A stretch of DNA of 64,000 nt from Halobaculum gomorrense (GTDB lineage: Archaea; Halobacteriota; Halobacteria; Halobacteriales; Haloferacaceae): NCBI RefSeq assembly GCF_900129775.1, contig NZ_FQWV01000003.1:248001-312000 (forward strand), read 5' to 3'. The position numbers and the translations under genes were made by a program. The notes under the pieces are model-generated. The model worked only from the letters and a program-made list of their open reading frames with translations. It did no database searches and was not told the DNA's origin. This document shows, piece after piece, positions 51,146 to 61,234 of the stretch (within the stretch, counting starts at the first letter, position 1; each line of letters starts with the position of its first letter).

Positions 51146-54100
51146 CAGTCACCACCTCCGAAGCCCGCCACCTGCCACCAGTCGGGCATCAGGTCCGCCG
51201 GGTCGATGGAGGCCGTGTCGGGCCCCGCCGGGTCAGCACTCTCGTTGGTCGCGAACGCCAGCGCGGGCAGGAGCTGCCCGCCCGCGTCGAGCGCGTCCCG
51301 GTCGACCGTCCGGAGCTTCGCGAGGTCGACGCTCTCGCGAACCACGTCTGCTAGCGTCGAGACGCTCCAGTCCGCGTCCGTCGGCGGCACGGCGAGCAGC
51401 ATCGACTGGGGCGCCTGCTGGGACGGGCGGTCGTAGTGGAAGGTCAGCCCGGTGGTCTCCGTCTCCGTCGGCACCGTCTCGACGAACTCGTCGACGAACA
51501 GGCCCACGTACCGGGGACCGGACTGGCCCCCGCGCACGTCGGCGGCCACCGAGAGCCGCCCCGAAGGGTGCTCGCCGTCCCAGGCGTCGGGCAGCCCGAC
51601 CCACGGGTCCCCGGCGCCGTAGGGGAACTGGCCCACGCGGAACCGGGGTCCGTCGGCGGGCGAACGCGCTCCGAGGGTCTCGCCGTAGGTCAGGGCCCGG
51701 CCGAAGGTCGCAAGTTCGTCGCGGACCCGCGAGACACGGTCGAACCACCGCTCGACGGCCAGCGGATCTCCACCCTGGAGGGACTCGCTATGGGCCGGTG
51801 CGAGTGACTTCCTCACCTCGCCGGGGTTCGTCGGCTCAAAGGGAACGAGGACGGTGAAGGCCTCGCCGAACAGCGTCTCCAGGCAGTCGACGTAGGCTGC
51901 GGGTTCGGTCTCGGCGTCGCCCCGGTCGCGGTGGTCCGTCGCGGTCGCGAGCGTGTCGGCGACCTCCTCGTACACCGAGTCGGCCTGTCGCGCGAGGTCC
52001 GCCAGGTCGCTCTCGTCGCTTCCCGTCGCGGTCACCGGGACGCAGCCCTGGACCCCGAAGTCCGCACAGGTCAGCAGCGCCTCGCGGACCGCCTCCAGCG
52101 CCGCGGCGACGTAGGCCCGCTGTGGTTCCCGGCCGGCGGCGTCGATTCCGAGGTCCACGACGTCCAGACCGTCGGCCAGCGCGTCGAGCAGCGACTCCAG
52201 CGCCGACTCCGTCGGCACGCTCGACGTGAGCTTGGCGTTCGTGACGTGGTCGGCGGTGACGGGCTCCTCGCCGACCGCCGCGAGAACGGGCGCGACCCGC
52301 TGCCAGCCGCCGGGATCCTGGAGCCCGGGCAGGGAGGCTCCGGGCACTTCGCGGACCGCCGCGAGGTCCGCTTCGGCCTGAGCGGTCCAGGGCGGCGTCT
52401 CGAAGTCGGCAATTGCGGCGTCGACGACGCCGTCGGCCAGCGCGTCGCCGGCCGCAGCCGCCAACGCGGCGGCGTCGGCCACGGTTACGAGCGCGTCATC
52501 GGCCGCCCCGAGCGCCAGCAGGGCCGGCCCGGCGACGCTGTGGCGCTCGGGGTCGGTCGCCACCGTCGCGGCGACAGTTTCCGACCAGCCGCGACCGTCG
52601 CTGACCTCGATTTCCAGACGGTCGCCGGGGGAGAGTTGCTCGACGTCCAGCCCCGCCCGGACGCGTCCGTTCCCGGCGATCCTGCCGGTCGTGGCCTGGA
52701 GGCGTCGGCCGTTCGCCCGCGTGACGACTTCGATCTTCTCGAGGTCGGGATCCGCCAGCCCGCGAAGCACCGGCCGTTCGGGATCGAGCCGGATCTCGCC
52801 ACGCTCGGTGCGGGCAAACCGGACGTGGTCGCCCGCGACGGCCCCGGCGAGGGCGTCCAGCTCCGTCCGGAGGTCGTCGGACTCGACCTCAGCCACGCGC
52901 TCGCTTGCAGTCCGTACCGGCGCCGTCGGAATCGCCTCGATCGCCTCCGTCAGGGCCAGCAGGTCGCCGACGGCGCGGTCGCCAGTACCCTCGTCGACGG
53001 CGAGCACCGCGGACTGGACACCGAGCGTCTCGACGGCTCCCTCGAAGGTCGAGACGGCGGCGTCGGCCCGCTCGTCGAGGTCACCGACGACCTGCCCCTC
53101 GGCCGTCGCCTGGCCCGGCGGTGCGAGGTCCTGGGCGTCCAGCGGGCGACCGCCGCTAACGACCGACCCCACCGTCTTGGCGACCTCGAGCAGTTCGTCG
53201 AAGCCAACGTCCTGGTCGGGGTCGGCACCCAGCGCGGCCGCGTCGGGCCACGCTGCGGGTGCCTCGAAGGAGAGGCGAATCTCGCCGTCCGCCGGCACGT
53301 CCTCGCGGCTCTGCCGGAGATAGTGGGCAATGCGACCCTCGAGTTCGGAGGCCCACGCTCCCTCGTCGCCCTCGACGAGCGAGACGACGTCGAGCGCGGC
53401 GAGGTCGAGCTGCGAAAGCCGCACCGCCACTACGCGCCAGGTCGGCTCTGATTCCTCACCGTTGCCGGTGGTCGAGCCACCGCCGCCGGACGCCGTTCCG
53501 CTGTCGCTGGCGCCAGACTCGTCCGTGTCGTCGGTGTCCGGCCGGTAGGCGGCCCGGCAGACGACCCGCGCGGGATCGCCGAGGAACGTGCCGACCCAGT
53601 CCTCCAGGGCCGGCTCGGCTGCGGCGCGAGGCGACTGTCCCGGCGCCCAGGCGCTCTCGTCGGCCTCGGCGTCGAGCAACGCGGCGACTCGGTGGGTGCA
53701 ACTGGTTCCCGTCCGCGGCGTCCGGGCGACCTCGACCTCGTCGACGCTGCCGCCCCGCGAGAGCGCGTCCAGCGCCGATCCGGCCCGCTCCGGGTTGTTC
53801 TGGACGAGCTGGTAGACGCTCTCTACGGCGAGGAGGTCGCTGACCGAATCGAGCGCCGTCCCTATGGCGTCGAGCTCTGCCGTGATGGCGTCGTATGCTG
53901 CCTGGTCGGCGGCGGTGCTCGGATCCGGTAACGGGTCCATCTCGCTCCTGCCGACCTGCTGCCCCCAGGGGATGGCGTCCTCGCGCCACAGGTCGTGGAG
54001 CGTCACGCCGTCGACGGTCTCGCGCTCGGCGACGGCGTCGGACTCGCTCATCCCCTGTCGGTCGATGCTCCCCTCAACCAGCGGCGCAAGCGCGCGAAAG

Positions 54101-57100
54101 GCGTAGACGTACTGATCGAGTTCCACGTCGGGATGGTCCTCGTGAAGCGCCCTTTCGAAGCGCGTCCCTAGCAGCTCGCCGAGGGAGTGCCCGGCGCGGA
54201 CCCCTTCCAGGAGGTCCAGGGCGTCGCGGACGCGGTCGGAAGAGAGGTCGACGGCGAAGAGATCGCCGTACTCGTCGGTCTCGGCGTCGTGGACGCTCCG
54301 GAGGACCGCGGCGGCCGTCGCCTGGTCGATGGAGGGCGCGTGGACGTAGCCCGTCGAGCGGTCGCCGGACTCGGGCCGGAGGTCCTCGACGTAGCCGTAC
54401 GCGCCGACGTAGACGCCCTCGCTGCCGGCGTTGCGCATCCCCTCCAGGCGCCGCGTCGCCAGCGAGGTCTGCCAGGCGTCGAACCGGTGGCTCGCGAGGT
54501 CCAGCGTCTCGCTGACCGCCTGCTCGGCGACGGCCGGGTCGGCGTCCTCGAGCGTCCGGAAGCCGTCGATCAGCTCGGCGAAGGGGCGGTCGACTGCGGG
54601 AATTTCCCGCAGAATGTCGCCGATTCGCCAGTCCGACTCGGCGTCGGGGTGGCCGGCCAGCGGCTTCGGTACCTGGTCCTCCAGAGCGTCCCACATCGTC
54701 AGGTCGCCGTCGTCGTAGGTCTGGGGTTCTGGGACGAGCGACCACGGCCCGTCCGTCCAGGCCGCCCCGGCCTCGTACCGCTGGGCCCAGTTCTCGTAGT
54801 GGTCGGCGAGACGGACCCGTGCCAGGCGGTACTCCTGCAGGATCGCGTCGTAACAGAGCGTCGCCGCCACCGAGTCGTCGTCGTTATCGAACAGCGTCAG
54901 CAGCCAGGCCCCGAGGCCGTCGCCGATGTCGAGGTCGAGCCCCTCGTCGACGCCGGGCGGGCCCGCGCGAAGGCCATCGTGGCGGGTCGTCCGGAGCGCG
55001 TGCAACACCTCGGAGAGGTCGTCGTCCACGGTCGGGACCTCGACGACGTCGGCGTCTTGCCTGGCCAGCAGGTCCCCGATACGCGGGACGTGTCCCCAGG
55101 AACTGGCCGACTGGAGCTGTGCGGCGGTCGCGGCCCGGGCGTCGCCGACGGCGGACTCGACCGCCGAGCCCTCGTGAATCGTCGCCATTGCGTCGCTCCC
55201 CAGGAACTCGCGGAGCCGGTAGCCGTAGCTCGTGCCGGCCATCGAGAGGAGGTCCGAGGCGATGAGGTTCGGATCGCCCGCGTCCCCCGCCGTCGGGACC
55301 TGCCCAAGGGCGCTCTCGAAGTGTGGCCGCACGGCGTCGAGGAGGCCGTCAAGGTGCGCGGACACGTCGTCGTCGGCATAGCGTTCGTACTGGAAGTCCC
55401 CGGCATTCGTCGGCACGTCGGTCTCGGGCGTCGCGGCGAGCGCGGAAACGGGCTGCCAGTCGTCGTACGCCGTCGTGGGCAAAACACCGTACGGCTGGTC
55501 ACCGACACGGAGCGGGGGTGCCGGTCCACCGGCGCGGACGTAGGACACGAAGTGCCGGCGGTAGTCCTCCAGCCACTGGAGGAGCTGTCGGCGCTGGTAG
55601 ACGTTCTCCGCCCAGTTTCGCGGCGCCAGCAGGTGGGGGACGTAGTAGCCCCAGGTCGCAGACCAGAGCGCGGCGTTGGCGGCCCCGGCGGTGGCCGCCG
55701 TCCGGCCGTCGGCTCCCGGCACGCGGTCCAGGACGAAGGCCCGGTCGGTGCCGACGACGGCGGGGTCGAGGCCCAGCAGGTCGGCGAGTCGGGCGGCGTC
55801 CGCGTCGGCGTCCGACGCCGCGACGGGCTCCTGGACGCACTGGCGCTCGAACGGCGTCAGCCCCCCGGATGGGGTGGTGCCCGCCGGGTCGTCGCGTGTG
55901 TCGTTCGTGGGCGTCCCGCGCTCGAGCAGTTCGAGCCCGTCGGTGTAGCGGTGCCCCTCCAGCAGGTCGGCGAGGGCGATCGCCCCAGCGGTGGCGTCAC
56001 GTGCCGTCGAAACGCCCAGCACGGTCAGCCGGTCGACGCCGGCGTCGCGCTGGGCTTGGGTTAGCGGGATGCGCAGTACCATCCCGACGTCCTCGGCGGT
56101 CTCGTAGTCGAAGACCCACTCGATCTCGCCGGACCGCATCGCGTCGTGGTCGTCGGCGGTCTCGACGCTGCTCTGGAGGGCACCCGGGTCGGGGCCGATC
56201 GACAGCGGTCGCTGGACGGGGCCGCTCGTCGCCGTCACCTCGTCGCCGTCGGTCTCGGCGAACGCGATCCACTGGTCGGGGAGCAGGCGCGCTCGCGGTG
56301 GCCGCGTCCACGAGCCCGGTCGCCGGTCGACCGCCTCCCGGCGGTCCGCCTGGGCGGCCTCGAAGGCCGCGGGGTCCGCGTCGGCGACGTGGCCGTTCTC
56401 GGGCGGCCCCGCGAGCAGCGTCGCGGCGTCGTCCGGGGCCATCGCCCGCTTGACCCAGGCAGCCCGTTCGGCGCCGAACCGCTCTTCGAGCCGCGTCCAG
56501 GCCCGCTCAAGGACGGCGGCGTGGCGCTCGGCCGGATCGGTCGGGAAGTCCGACAGGTCGACGGTCTCCAGGCGGTCCGCCGGCAGGTTCGCCTGCAGTT
56601 CGTCGGCGCTGCCGGTGTGGCTCGCCCACCAGACCTGCGCCCAGAAGCGGGTGCCACCGTCGACTTCGGCCGCTGTCAGTGCCCGCTCGTGGGTGTCGAC
56701 GTGGAGGTCGTCGGGATAGACCCGCACGAGCAACTCGTACCGCGGCGGTTCCGAGACGGGGTCGCCGTTCCCGTCGGTCCGCCTGCTGAATCTGGTTTCC
56801 AGGCGAGTGGGCGTCAACAGGACGGGGTTCTCGTGGTCGAGCGCCGGGTGCTCGTCGTCGTGGCCGCTCGGGTACGTTGCGACGAGGTCGGCGGTCACGT
56901 CGCCGAGGTCGGCCCGCCGGCGTCGAGCAAACGCGTCGAGGGCGCGGCCGGCGCGGTCGAATGGCAAACGGGCCGACGCGTACGCGGCGGAATCCGCGTC
57001 CACGATGGCCTTCGTGAGGGCGTCGAGTTCGCTCTCCAGCGCGTCCCGGTCGGTTCCAAGCCGGAGAAGGGCTTCGCCGACGAACGGGCCGCGTTCGGCC

Positions 57101-57633
57101 TCAAGGAGCTTGAGCAGGTCGGCCCGCGTCTCGACGCCGCGTTTCTCGAACCCCTCGACCAGGGCTGCTGTCGCCGCCTCGAAGGCCGCCCGGTCCCGGT
57201 CCTCAAAGGCCCGTTCCAAGTCGGCGACGACCGTCTCCAGCGGTTCGAAGTCGTCCCCGCCGCCCGCGACGGCGTCTTCGATTGGGCTCATGACGTCCTC
57301 GAACCGCTGACCGGCGCCCGCGTCGAAGGCTTCCTGGAGCGGCCCGGGGAGCTCCTGGGGGGTCTCCACGCCGAACTTCCGGAAACGCGGCTCCTCTGCG
57401 GTCAGGCCGACGGCCGCGAGCTCGGAGCGTTCGTGCCTCCAGCCGGCGGCCAGTGTTTCGAGTTCCGAGACGACCTCGTCGGTCCCGTCCAGTGGCTCGC
57501 CGCGCCTCGCCGCGTCGAAGTGGCGCTGGACCGCTTCGAGGCTCGTCAGCAGCTGCGACCGGTCGGTCGAGGCCCGCCGTGCGTCCTCACTCGCCGCCGC
57601 GTAGCGCTCGCGGAGCGTCCCGATGTCGGTCAC
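51145..57633 (-). CDS. Giant protein (2162 residues) of uncharacterised operon
   Basis: A GTG at 57633 begins one uninterrupted frame of 6.5 kb. The first 270 residues are helical (DARRASTDRSQLLTSLEAVQ). From about 275 comes a conserved-looking section with LLTPTRLETRFSRRTDG, YELLVRVYPDDLHVDTHERA and FWAQVWWASHTG, wording I recall from bacterial hypothetical proteins in comparable clusters. Further parts are long helical and beta stretches (RNWAENVYQRRQLLQWLEDY, PLRVGDQPYGVLP, GVYVGAYGYVEDLR). Near the C-terminus FRVGQFPYGAGDPWVGLPDA and RYVGLFVDEFVETVP occur. No transmembrane span, signal peptide or catalytic motif was found. The size and coupling suggest a scaffold of a large assembly. Confidence 0.75.
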   Translation of the reverse strand: MTDIGTLRERYAAASEDARRASTDRSQLLTSLEAVQRHFDAARRGEPLDGTDEVVSELETLAAGWRHERSELAAVGLTAEEPRFRKFGVETPQELPGPLQEAFDAGAGQRFEDVMSPIEDAVAGGGDDFEPLETVVADLERAFEDRDRAAFEAATAALVEGFEKRGVETRADLLKLLEAERGPFVGEALLRLGTDRDALESELDALTKAIVDADSAAYASARLPFDRAGRALDAFARRRRADLGDVTADLVATYPSGHDDEHPALDHENPVLLTPTRLETRFSRRTDGNGDPVSEPPRYELLVRVYPDDLHVDTHERALTAAEVDGGTRFWAQVWWASHTGSADELQANLPADRLETVDLSDFPTDPAERHAAVLERAWTRLEERFGAERAAWVKRAMAPDDAATLLAGPPENGHVADADPAAFEAAQADRREAVDRRPGSWTRPPRARLLPDQWIAFAETDGDEVTATSGPVQRPLSIGPDPGALQSSVETADDHDAMRSGEIEWVFDYETAEDVGMVLRIPLTQAQRDAGVDRLTVLGVSTARDATAGAIALADLLEGHRYTDGLELLERGTPTNDTRDDPAGTTPSGGLTPFERQCVQEPVAASDADADAARLADLLGLDPAVVGTDRAFVLDRVPGADGRTAATAGAANAALWSATWGYYVPHLLAPRNWAENVYQRRQLLQWLEDYRRHFVSYVRAGGPAPPLRVGDQPYGVLPTTAYDDWQPVSALAATPETDVPTNAGDFQYERYADDDVSAHLDGLLDAVRPHFESALGQVPTAGDAGDPNLIASDLLSMAGTSYGYRLREFLGSDAMATIHEGSAVESAVGDARAATAAQLQSASSWGHVPRIGDLLARQDADVVEVPTVDDDLSEVLHALRTTRHDGLRAGPPGVDEGLDLDIGDGLGAWLLTLFDNDDDSVAATLCYDAILQEYRLARVRLADHYENWAQRYEAGAAWTDGPWSLVPEPQTYDDGDLTMWDALEDQVPKPLAGHPDAESDWRIGDILREIPAVDRPFAELIDGFRTLEDADPAVAEQAVSETLDLASHRFDAWQTSLATRRLEGMRNAGSEGVYVGAYGYVEDLRPESGDRSTGYVHAPSIDQATAAAVLRSVHDAETDEYGDLFAVDLSSDRVRDALDLLEGVRAGHSLGELLGTRFERALHEDHPDVELDQYVYAFRALAPLVEGSIDRQGMSESDAVAERETVDGVTLHDLWREDAIPWGQQVGRSEMDPLPDPSTAADQAAYDAITAELDAIGTALDSVSDLLAVESVYQLVQNNPERAGSALDALSRGGSVDEVEVARTPRTGTSCTHRVAALLDAEADESAWAPGQSPRAAAEPALEDWVGTFLGDPARVVCRAAYRPDTDDTDESGASDSGTASGGGGSTTGNGEESEPTWRVVAVRLSQLDLAALDVVSLVEGDEGAWASELEGRIAHYLRQSREDVPADGEIRLSFEAPAAWPDAAALGADPDQDVGFDELLEVAKTVGSVVSGGRPLDAQDLAPPGQATAEGQVVGDLDERADAAVSTFEGAVETLGVQSAVLAVDEGTGDRAVGDLLALTEAIEAIPTAPVRTASERVAEVESDDLRTELDALAGAVAGDHVRFARTERGEIRLDPERPVLRGLADPDLEKIEVVTRANGRRLQATTGRIAGNGRVRAGLDVEQLSPGDRLEIEVSDGRGWSETVAATVATDPERHSVAGPALLALGAADDALVTVADAAALAAAAGDALADGVVDAAIADFETPPWTAQAEADLAAVREVPGASLPGLQDPGGWQRVAPVLAAVGEEPVTADHVTNAKLTSSVPTESALESLLDALADGLDVVDLGIDAAGREPQRAYVAAALEAVREALLTCADFGVQGCVPVTATGSDESDLADLARQADSVYEEVADTLATATDHRDRGDAETEPAAYVDCLETLFGEAFTVLVPFEPTNPGEVRKSLAPAHSESLQGGDPLAVERWFDRVSRVRDELATFGRALTYGETLGARSPADGPRFRVGQFPYGAGDPWVGLPDAWDGEHPSGRLSVAADVRGGQSGPRYVGLFVDEFVETVPTETETTGLTFHYDRPSQQAPQSMLLAVPPTDADWSVSTLADVVRESVDLAKLRTVDRDALDAGGQLLPALAFATNESADPAGPDTASIDPADLMPDWWQVAGFGGGD

Positions 57634-57691
57634 GCGACCACCCCGTTGACGGCGGTGATCCGGCGATGCGGCGCTCGTCGTGGGTTAGTCC

Positions 57692-60600
57692 TCATTGTGA
57701 TCCTCCGTTCGTCGGCAGCATGTCGTCGGCGTGGATCGCGGCCCGAAACGGCCTGATCCAGGTTATCTCGGCCATGTGGGCGCCGTTCTTGCTCCAGGCC
57801 GGATTGGTCGGCAGGTCCCCGGGGGCCGGCGCGGCGTCAGTCAGGGAGTCCCGGCCCGCCGAGACGTAGCCGTTCGCCGTCACGTCGTCCCAGGTCAGGT
57901 CCTCCCAGGTCCAGTCGGCGTCGGGAACGTCGTTGCTCCCGCCGACGTCGAGGCCGAAGCTCGGGCCGCTCGGGGGCTCCTCGATGACGAAGAACCAGCC
58001 CGGATCCGCCTTCGCCTCCTCCTCCGTCAGGTCGAAACCGAAGAAGGTGACGTCTGGGTCGAGCCTCCCCCGGAAGATCGGGTGTTTCACGGTCCCGCCC
58101 CCGTCGTCCATGTTCGGCAGGTCCGGTTTCCGCTCGAGTTCGGCGTCCTCGGCGGCGTCGACGCCCTTCGCGGCGTAGACGTGGGTGTTGGGGTACCGGT
58201 CGAACACCGCCCCGCGGACCACCAGGACCACTCTGGCGCCGGCGTCGCCGCTGGGGCCACCGTCCGTCTTGGCGGCCATCTTCGCCAGGTAGTTGCCGCC
58301 GAGGTCCGCGGCGTCGTCCCAGCGGTGGACGTAGCCGATGTCCTTTTTCGCCTCCGGTGACAGGGGCGGATCCCGGCCTTCCGGGTTCCAGAACTGCCGG
58401 AAGTAGGTCCCTCGAAGGTCCGTGGGATACTCCCGCCAGCGGAGTTCGCGGGCGAACTCGTGGCTCAGGCCGAGCATGTACGACTCGACGAAGGCCGGGT
58501 TCGTCTCGAGGACGCCCACGCTGTCGAGGGGAATCTCCCCGACGCCGGGTACGAGCTTGTCCTGGCTCAGGTCCCGGAGCGGGCCGTACATCGGCTCGTC
58601 AAACTCGGGATGGGCCAAGATCTGGGCCAGCGGTTCGTCTCGTCCGTCGAGGGGCAGGCCGTCGAGTCGCCCGCCGATTCGGTCCGGTATCGTAACCGCC
58701 GGATCCGTGGCGTTCTGGACGGCGTCGGCCGTGGTCTGGAAGTCGAGCGGGGGCGAATCTGTCGGCGAGTCCCGGGGGCAGACACGCGGGCCGACGGCGT
58801 CGGCTGCCGGGTCCCATGGGGCGTCGGCCAGTCGGCGCTCGAACAGGTCCAGGTACCACTCGACATCCTCGCAGGCATCCCCGAGGGTCGCCAGCGGTCC
58901 CTCCTCGGGGTCGCGGAGCCGTGCGAGGCGTGCCTCGGCCATCGCGAGGACCTGCTGCATCGTGGCGACGACCCGGCGAACACGGCGGACGTCACCCGTC
59001 CAGACGGCGGCCGAAAGCGCCCGGCGGAGTTTCCCACAGAGGAGCGAGCACAGCGAGGACAACTCGGCGAGGACTGCGGGCGGGTCCTCGTCGCCGCCGA
59101 GGTGTTTGTCGAGGGCGGTGCGACCGCGGGTGCAGGCGTGCGCGAACAGTCCGTCGAGGATCAGGCGAACCCAGAGAGTCGTGACGGCCGAGTCGAGGGT
59201 CCCGACGGCCGGCGTCACGCCCGGGGACTCCTCGAGTACCTCCTCGAGTTCGCTCCCGGGAGTTGCCATCTCCTGAAGGGTCTCGTGGCTCGCCCTGGCG
59301 TCGGTCAGCCACCGCTCGACGCCGTCGATGGCCGACCGGATGGCCGCTTGATCTTCCGATTCGACGGCCGCCTGGAGCGCGTCGAGTTCGCTCTCCCAGT
59401 CACCCGTTCCGCAGATGGGGAACAGGACCTCCCGGAGGACGCCTAGTTCGGCTGTCGCCTGCTCGTCGACTTTCTGCGTAGCCGTCTCGGTCCGCTCGCG
59501 CGCCTCCCGACACGCCTTCCTGACCGCGTCGATGGCCTCTGTGATCGGCTGATCAGCGGTCGGGCCGAGCAGTCGCCAGTCAGCGACCGCGTCCTCGCGT
59601 TCCCGGGCGGCCGAGCAGAGCTGCCCGGCCAGTTCGTCGCCGATCACTTGCGTCCCGCTCGGCGCGTCGCCGTCGTCGCCCGGCGTGATCGACCCGTCGT
59701 TGATCCCTTCAACGATCCGCTCGCGGCGGACGCCGCCGAGTCGGCTCGACAGTGGGCCACCGGGTCTGGTTGCGCGCCGGAACGCCGGCGAGAGGACGGC
59801 CGACGGGAGGGCGCTGCCCTCGACGGCGGCGGCGATCGTTTCGCTCGTCGCGTCGTTGAGGAGACGGCCGTGAGCGGGTTCGGTGAGCGTGAGGCGCGCC
59901 GCGGGCGAGAGATCACCCATCGCGTTGTGGATGGACTGGCTCGCGGTCCGTGCGAGGCGAGCGTGGCGGAGCAGGCGGTTGGCCTCGCGGATGTCCCCGA
60001 CCTGGTTCCAGGCCTCGGCCATCAGCGCCTCCTGGCGCTCTTGGACGACCTCGGTCCCGTAGGCGGCGGGGACGCGATAGCGCGGGTCGACGTTGCAGTC
60101 CCGCAGCCACGCCGGCGGGTCGCCCTCGGCGGGAACGTCTTCGGTGGCGGGCGGCCACTGGCCGTAAATCGGCGGGCCGAGGATTCGGTCGTCGCCGCTG
60201 TCGCCGGGAACCGCCGACTCAGGGGCCAGTGCGCTGGCCTGATCGAGGATGTTCGTCAGCGCCGGTTTCAGGGAGTCGCTGTAGGTGTCCGTCGAGATGG
60301 TCGTCGACGTCAGCGCCCCCTCGACGGTGACGACCTCTCCCGGGCTCTCCAATTCGCTCGGGCCCGGGTCGCCGGCGTCGACCTGCCGGACGCCCACACC
60401 GTCGAGGACCGAGGGCTCCAGCCGCCGGACGAGCGATTCGAAGTCCCCGGCCTTGCCCGTCGAGAACTCCCAGTGGTAGTAGACTGGCAGTCGGAGCTGT
60501 GCCGGGGGACTGCTCGCGTCCCAGGCGTCCCCGTGGGACCTGACGACGGTGCCGTCATCGTCGCGCTCGTAGGGTTGCTTCCCGAGCCCCGCCAGCCGCC

Positions 60601-61234
60601 CCGGCTCGAAGGTCGGCACGACGCAGGCGTAGTAGTCGGTGTCCGGTTCGAGCTGTCGGGGCGAGAGAAGCCGTGCCAGCGTCTTGGTCGACCGGTCGGT
60701 CGTCAGGGCGTCGCGGGCCGACGCACCCTCGTCGAGGCCGACCACCTGCGCGTGGGCCCAGGCCCAGGATTGCGAAAGGTCCGGCAGGTGCTCGCCCGGC
60801 GACGCAGGGTCACGCACGTCCAGTATCGCCGCCGGCGCGTCGGTGCCGGTCTGGAGCGAGACGCCCTCCGTCTTCTCGACGGTCAGGAGGCAGCACCAGG
60901 GCCGGAGCTTCCCCTGTTCGTCCGGCGTCTCGGGGGTGAACAGCCACGGCAGGGTCGGATCGTCAAGTTCGACGAGCGGGAAGTGGTTCGGCGGGAAGTC
61001 ACTGGTCCCGGACGTGGGTTCGGTCCGGACCACCTGCTGGAGGTCGATGCCGGTCACCTCGCCCGGGCCGTACAGCGACAGGTCGACCGAGGCTTCGCGG
61101 GTCTCGGTGCCCTTCGACCCGGTCCCCTCGACCGGGAGCGTCACGCCCACGGACCAGTCGTCGCCGCTGCCGTCGCTCGGCTGGTAGCCCTCACGGACCC
61201 AGGGAACGAACCTGTACCTGGCGTCGCTGCTCAT
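57692..61234 (-). CDS. Large protein (1180 residues) of uncharacterised operon
   Basis: From the ATG at 61234. The N-terminal 250 residues have DARYRFVPWVREGYQP, then GIDLQQVVRT and NHFPLVELDDPTLPWLFTPE, and LRPWCCLLTVEKTEGV, a pattern shared with bacterial hypothetical proteins that accompany DUF6603 proteins. The middle is helical (QEALMAEAWNQVGDIREANRLL) with many Glu/Arg. The C-terminus has YMLGLSHEFARELRWREYPT, WFFVIEEPPSGPSFGLDV and TAAPAPGD-like turns. No known catalytic residues, membrane spans or export signal. Its start overlaps the stop of the DUF6603 gene by four bases (ATGA), and the giant gene starts 58 bases after its stop. Confidence 0.75.
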   Translation of the reverse strand: MSSDARYRFVPWVREGYQPSDGSGDDWSVGVTLPVEGTGSKGTETREASVDLSLYGPGEVTGIDLQQVVRTEPTSGTSDFPPNHFPLVELDDPTLPWLFTPETPDEQGKLRPWCCLLTVEKTEGVSLQTGTDAPAAILDVRDPASPGEHLPDLSQSWAWAHAQVVGLDEGASARDALTTDRSTKTLARLLSPRQLEPDTDYYACVVPTFEPGRLAGLGKQPYERDDDGTVVRSHGDAWDASSPPAQLRLPVYYHWEFSTGKAGDFESLVRRLEPSVLDGVGVRQVDAGDPGPSELESPGEVVTVEGALTSTTISTDTYSDSLKPALTNILDQASALAPESAVPGDSGDDRILGPPIYGQWPPATEDVPAEGDPPAWLRDCNVDPRYRVPAAYGTEVVQERQEALMAEAWNQVGDIREANRLLRHARLARTASQSIHNAMGDLSPAARLTLTEPAHGRLLNDATSETIAAAVEGSALPSAVLSPAFRRATRPGGPLSSRLGGVRRERIVEGINDGSITPGDDGDAPSGTQVIGDELAGQLCSAAREREDAVADWRLLGPTADQPITEAIDAVRKACREARERTETATQKVDEQATAELGVLREVLFPICGTGDWESELDALQAAVESEDQAAIRSAIDGVERWLTDARASHETLQEMATPGSELEEVLEESPGVTPAVGTLDSAVTTLWVRLILDGLFAHACTRGRTALDKHLGGDEDPPAVLAELSSLCSLLCGKLRRALSAAVWTGDVRRVRRVVATMQQVLAMAEARLARLRDPEEGPLATLGDACEDVEWYLDLFERRLADAPWDPAADAVGPRVCPRDSPTDSPPLDFQTTADAVQNATDPAVTIPDRIGGRLDGLPLDGRDEPLAQILAHPEFDEPMYGPLRDLSQDKLVPGVGEIPLDSVGVLETNPAFVESYMLGLSHEFARELRWREYPTDLRGTYFRQFWNPEGRDPPLSPEAKKDIGYVHRWDDAADLGGNYLAKMAAKTDGGPSGDAGARVVLVVRGAVFDRYPNTHVYAAKGVDAAEDAELERKPDLPNMDDGGGTVKHPIFRGRLDPDVTFFGFDLTEEEAKADPGWFFVIEEPPSGPSFGLDVGGSNDVPDADWTWEDLTWDDVTANGYVSAGRDSLTDAAPAPGDLPTNPAWSKNGAHMAEITWIRPFRAAIHADDMLPTNGGSQ

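Noticed and set aside
54187-56064. 625-codon plus-strand frame inside the giant gene
   Set aside because: It lies antisense to the continuous 2162-codon frame and has no recognisable features.
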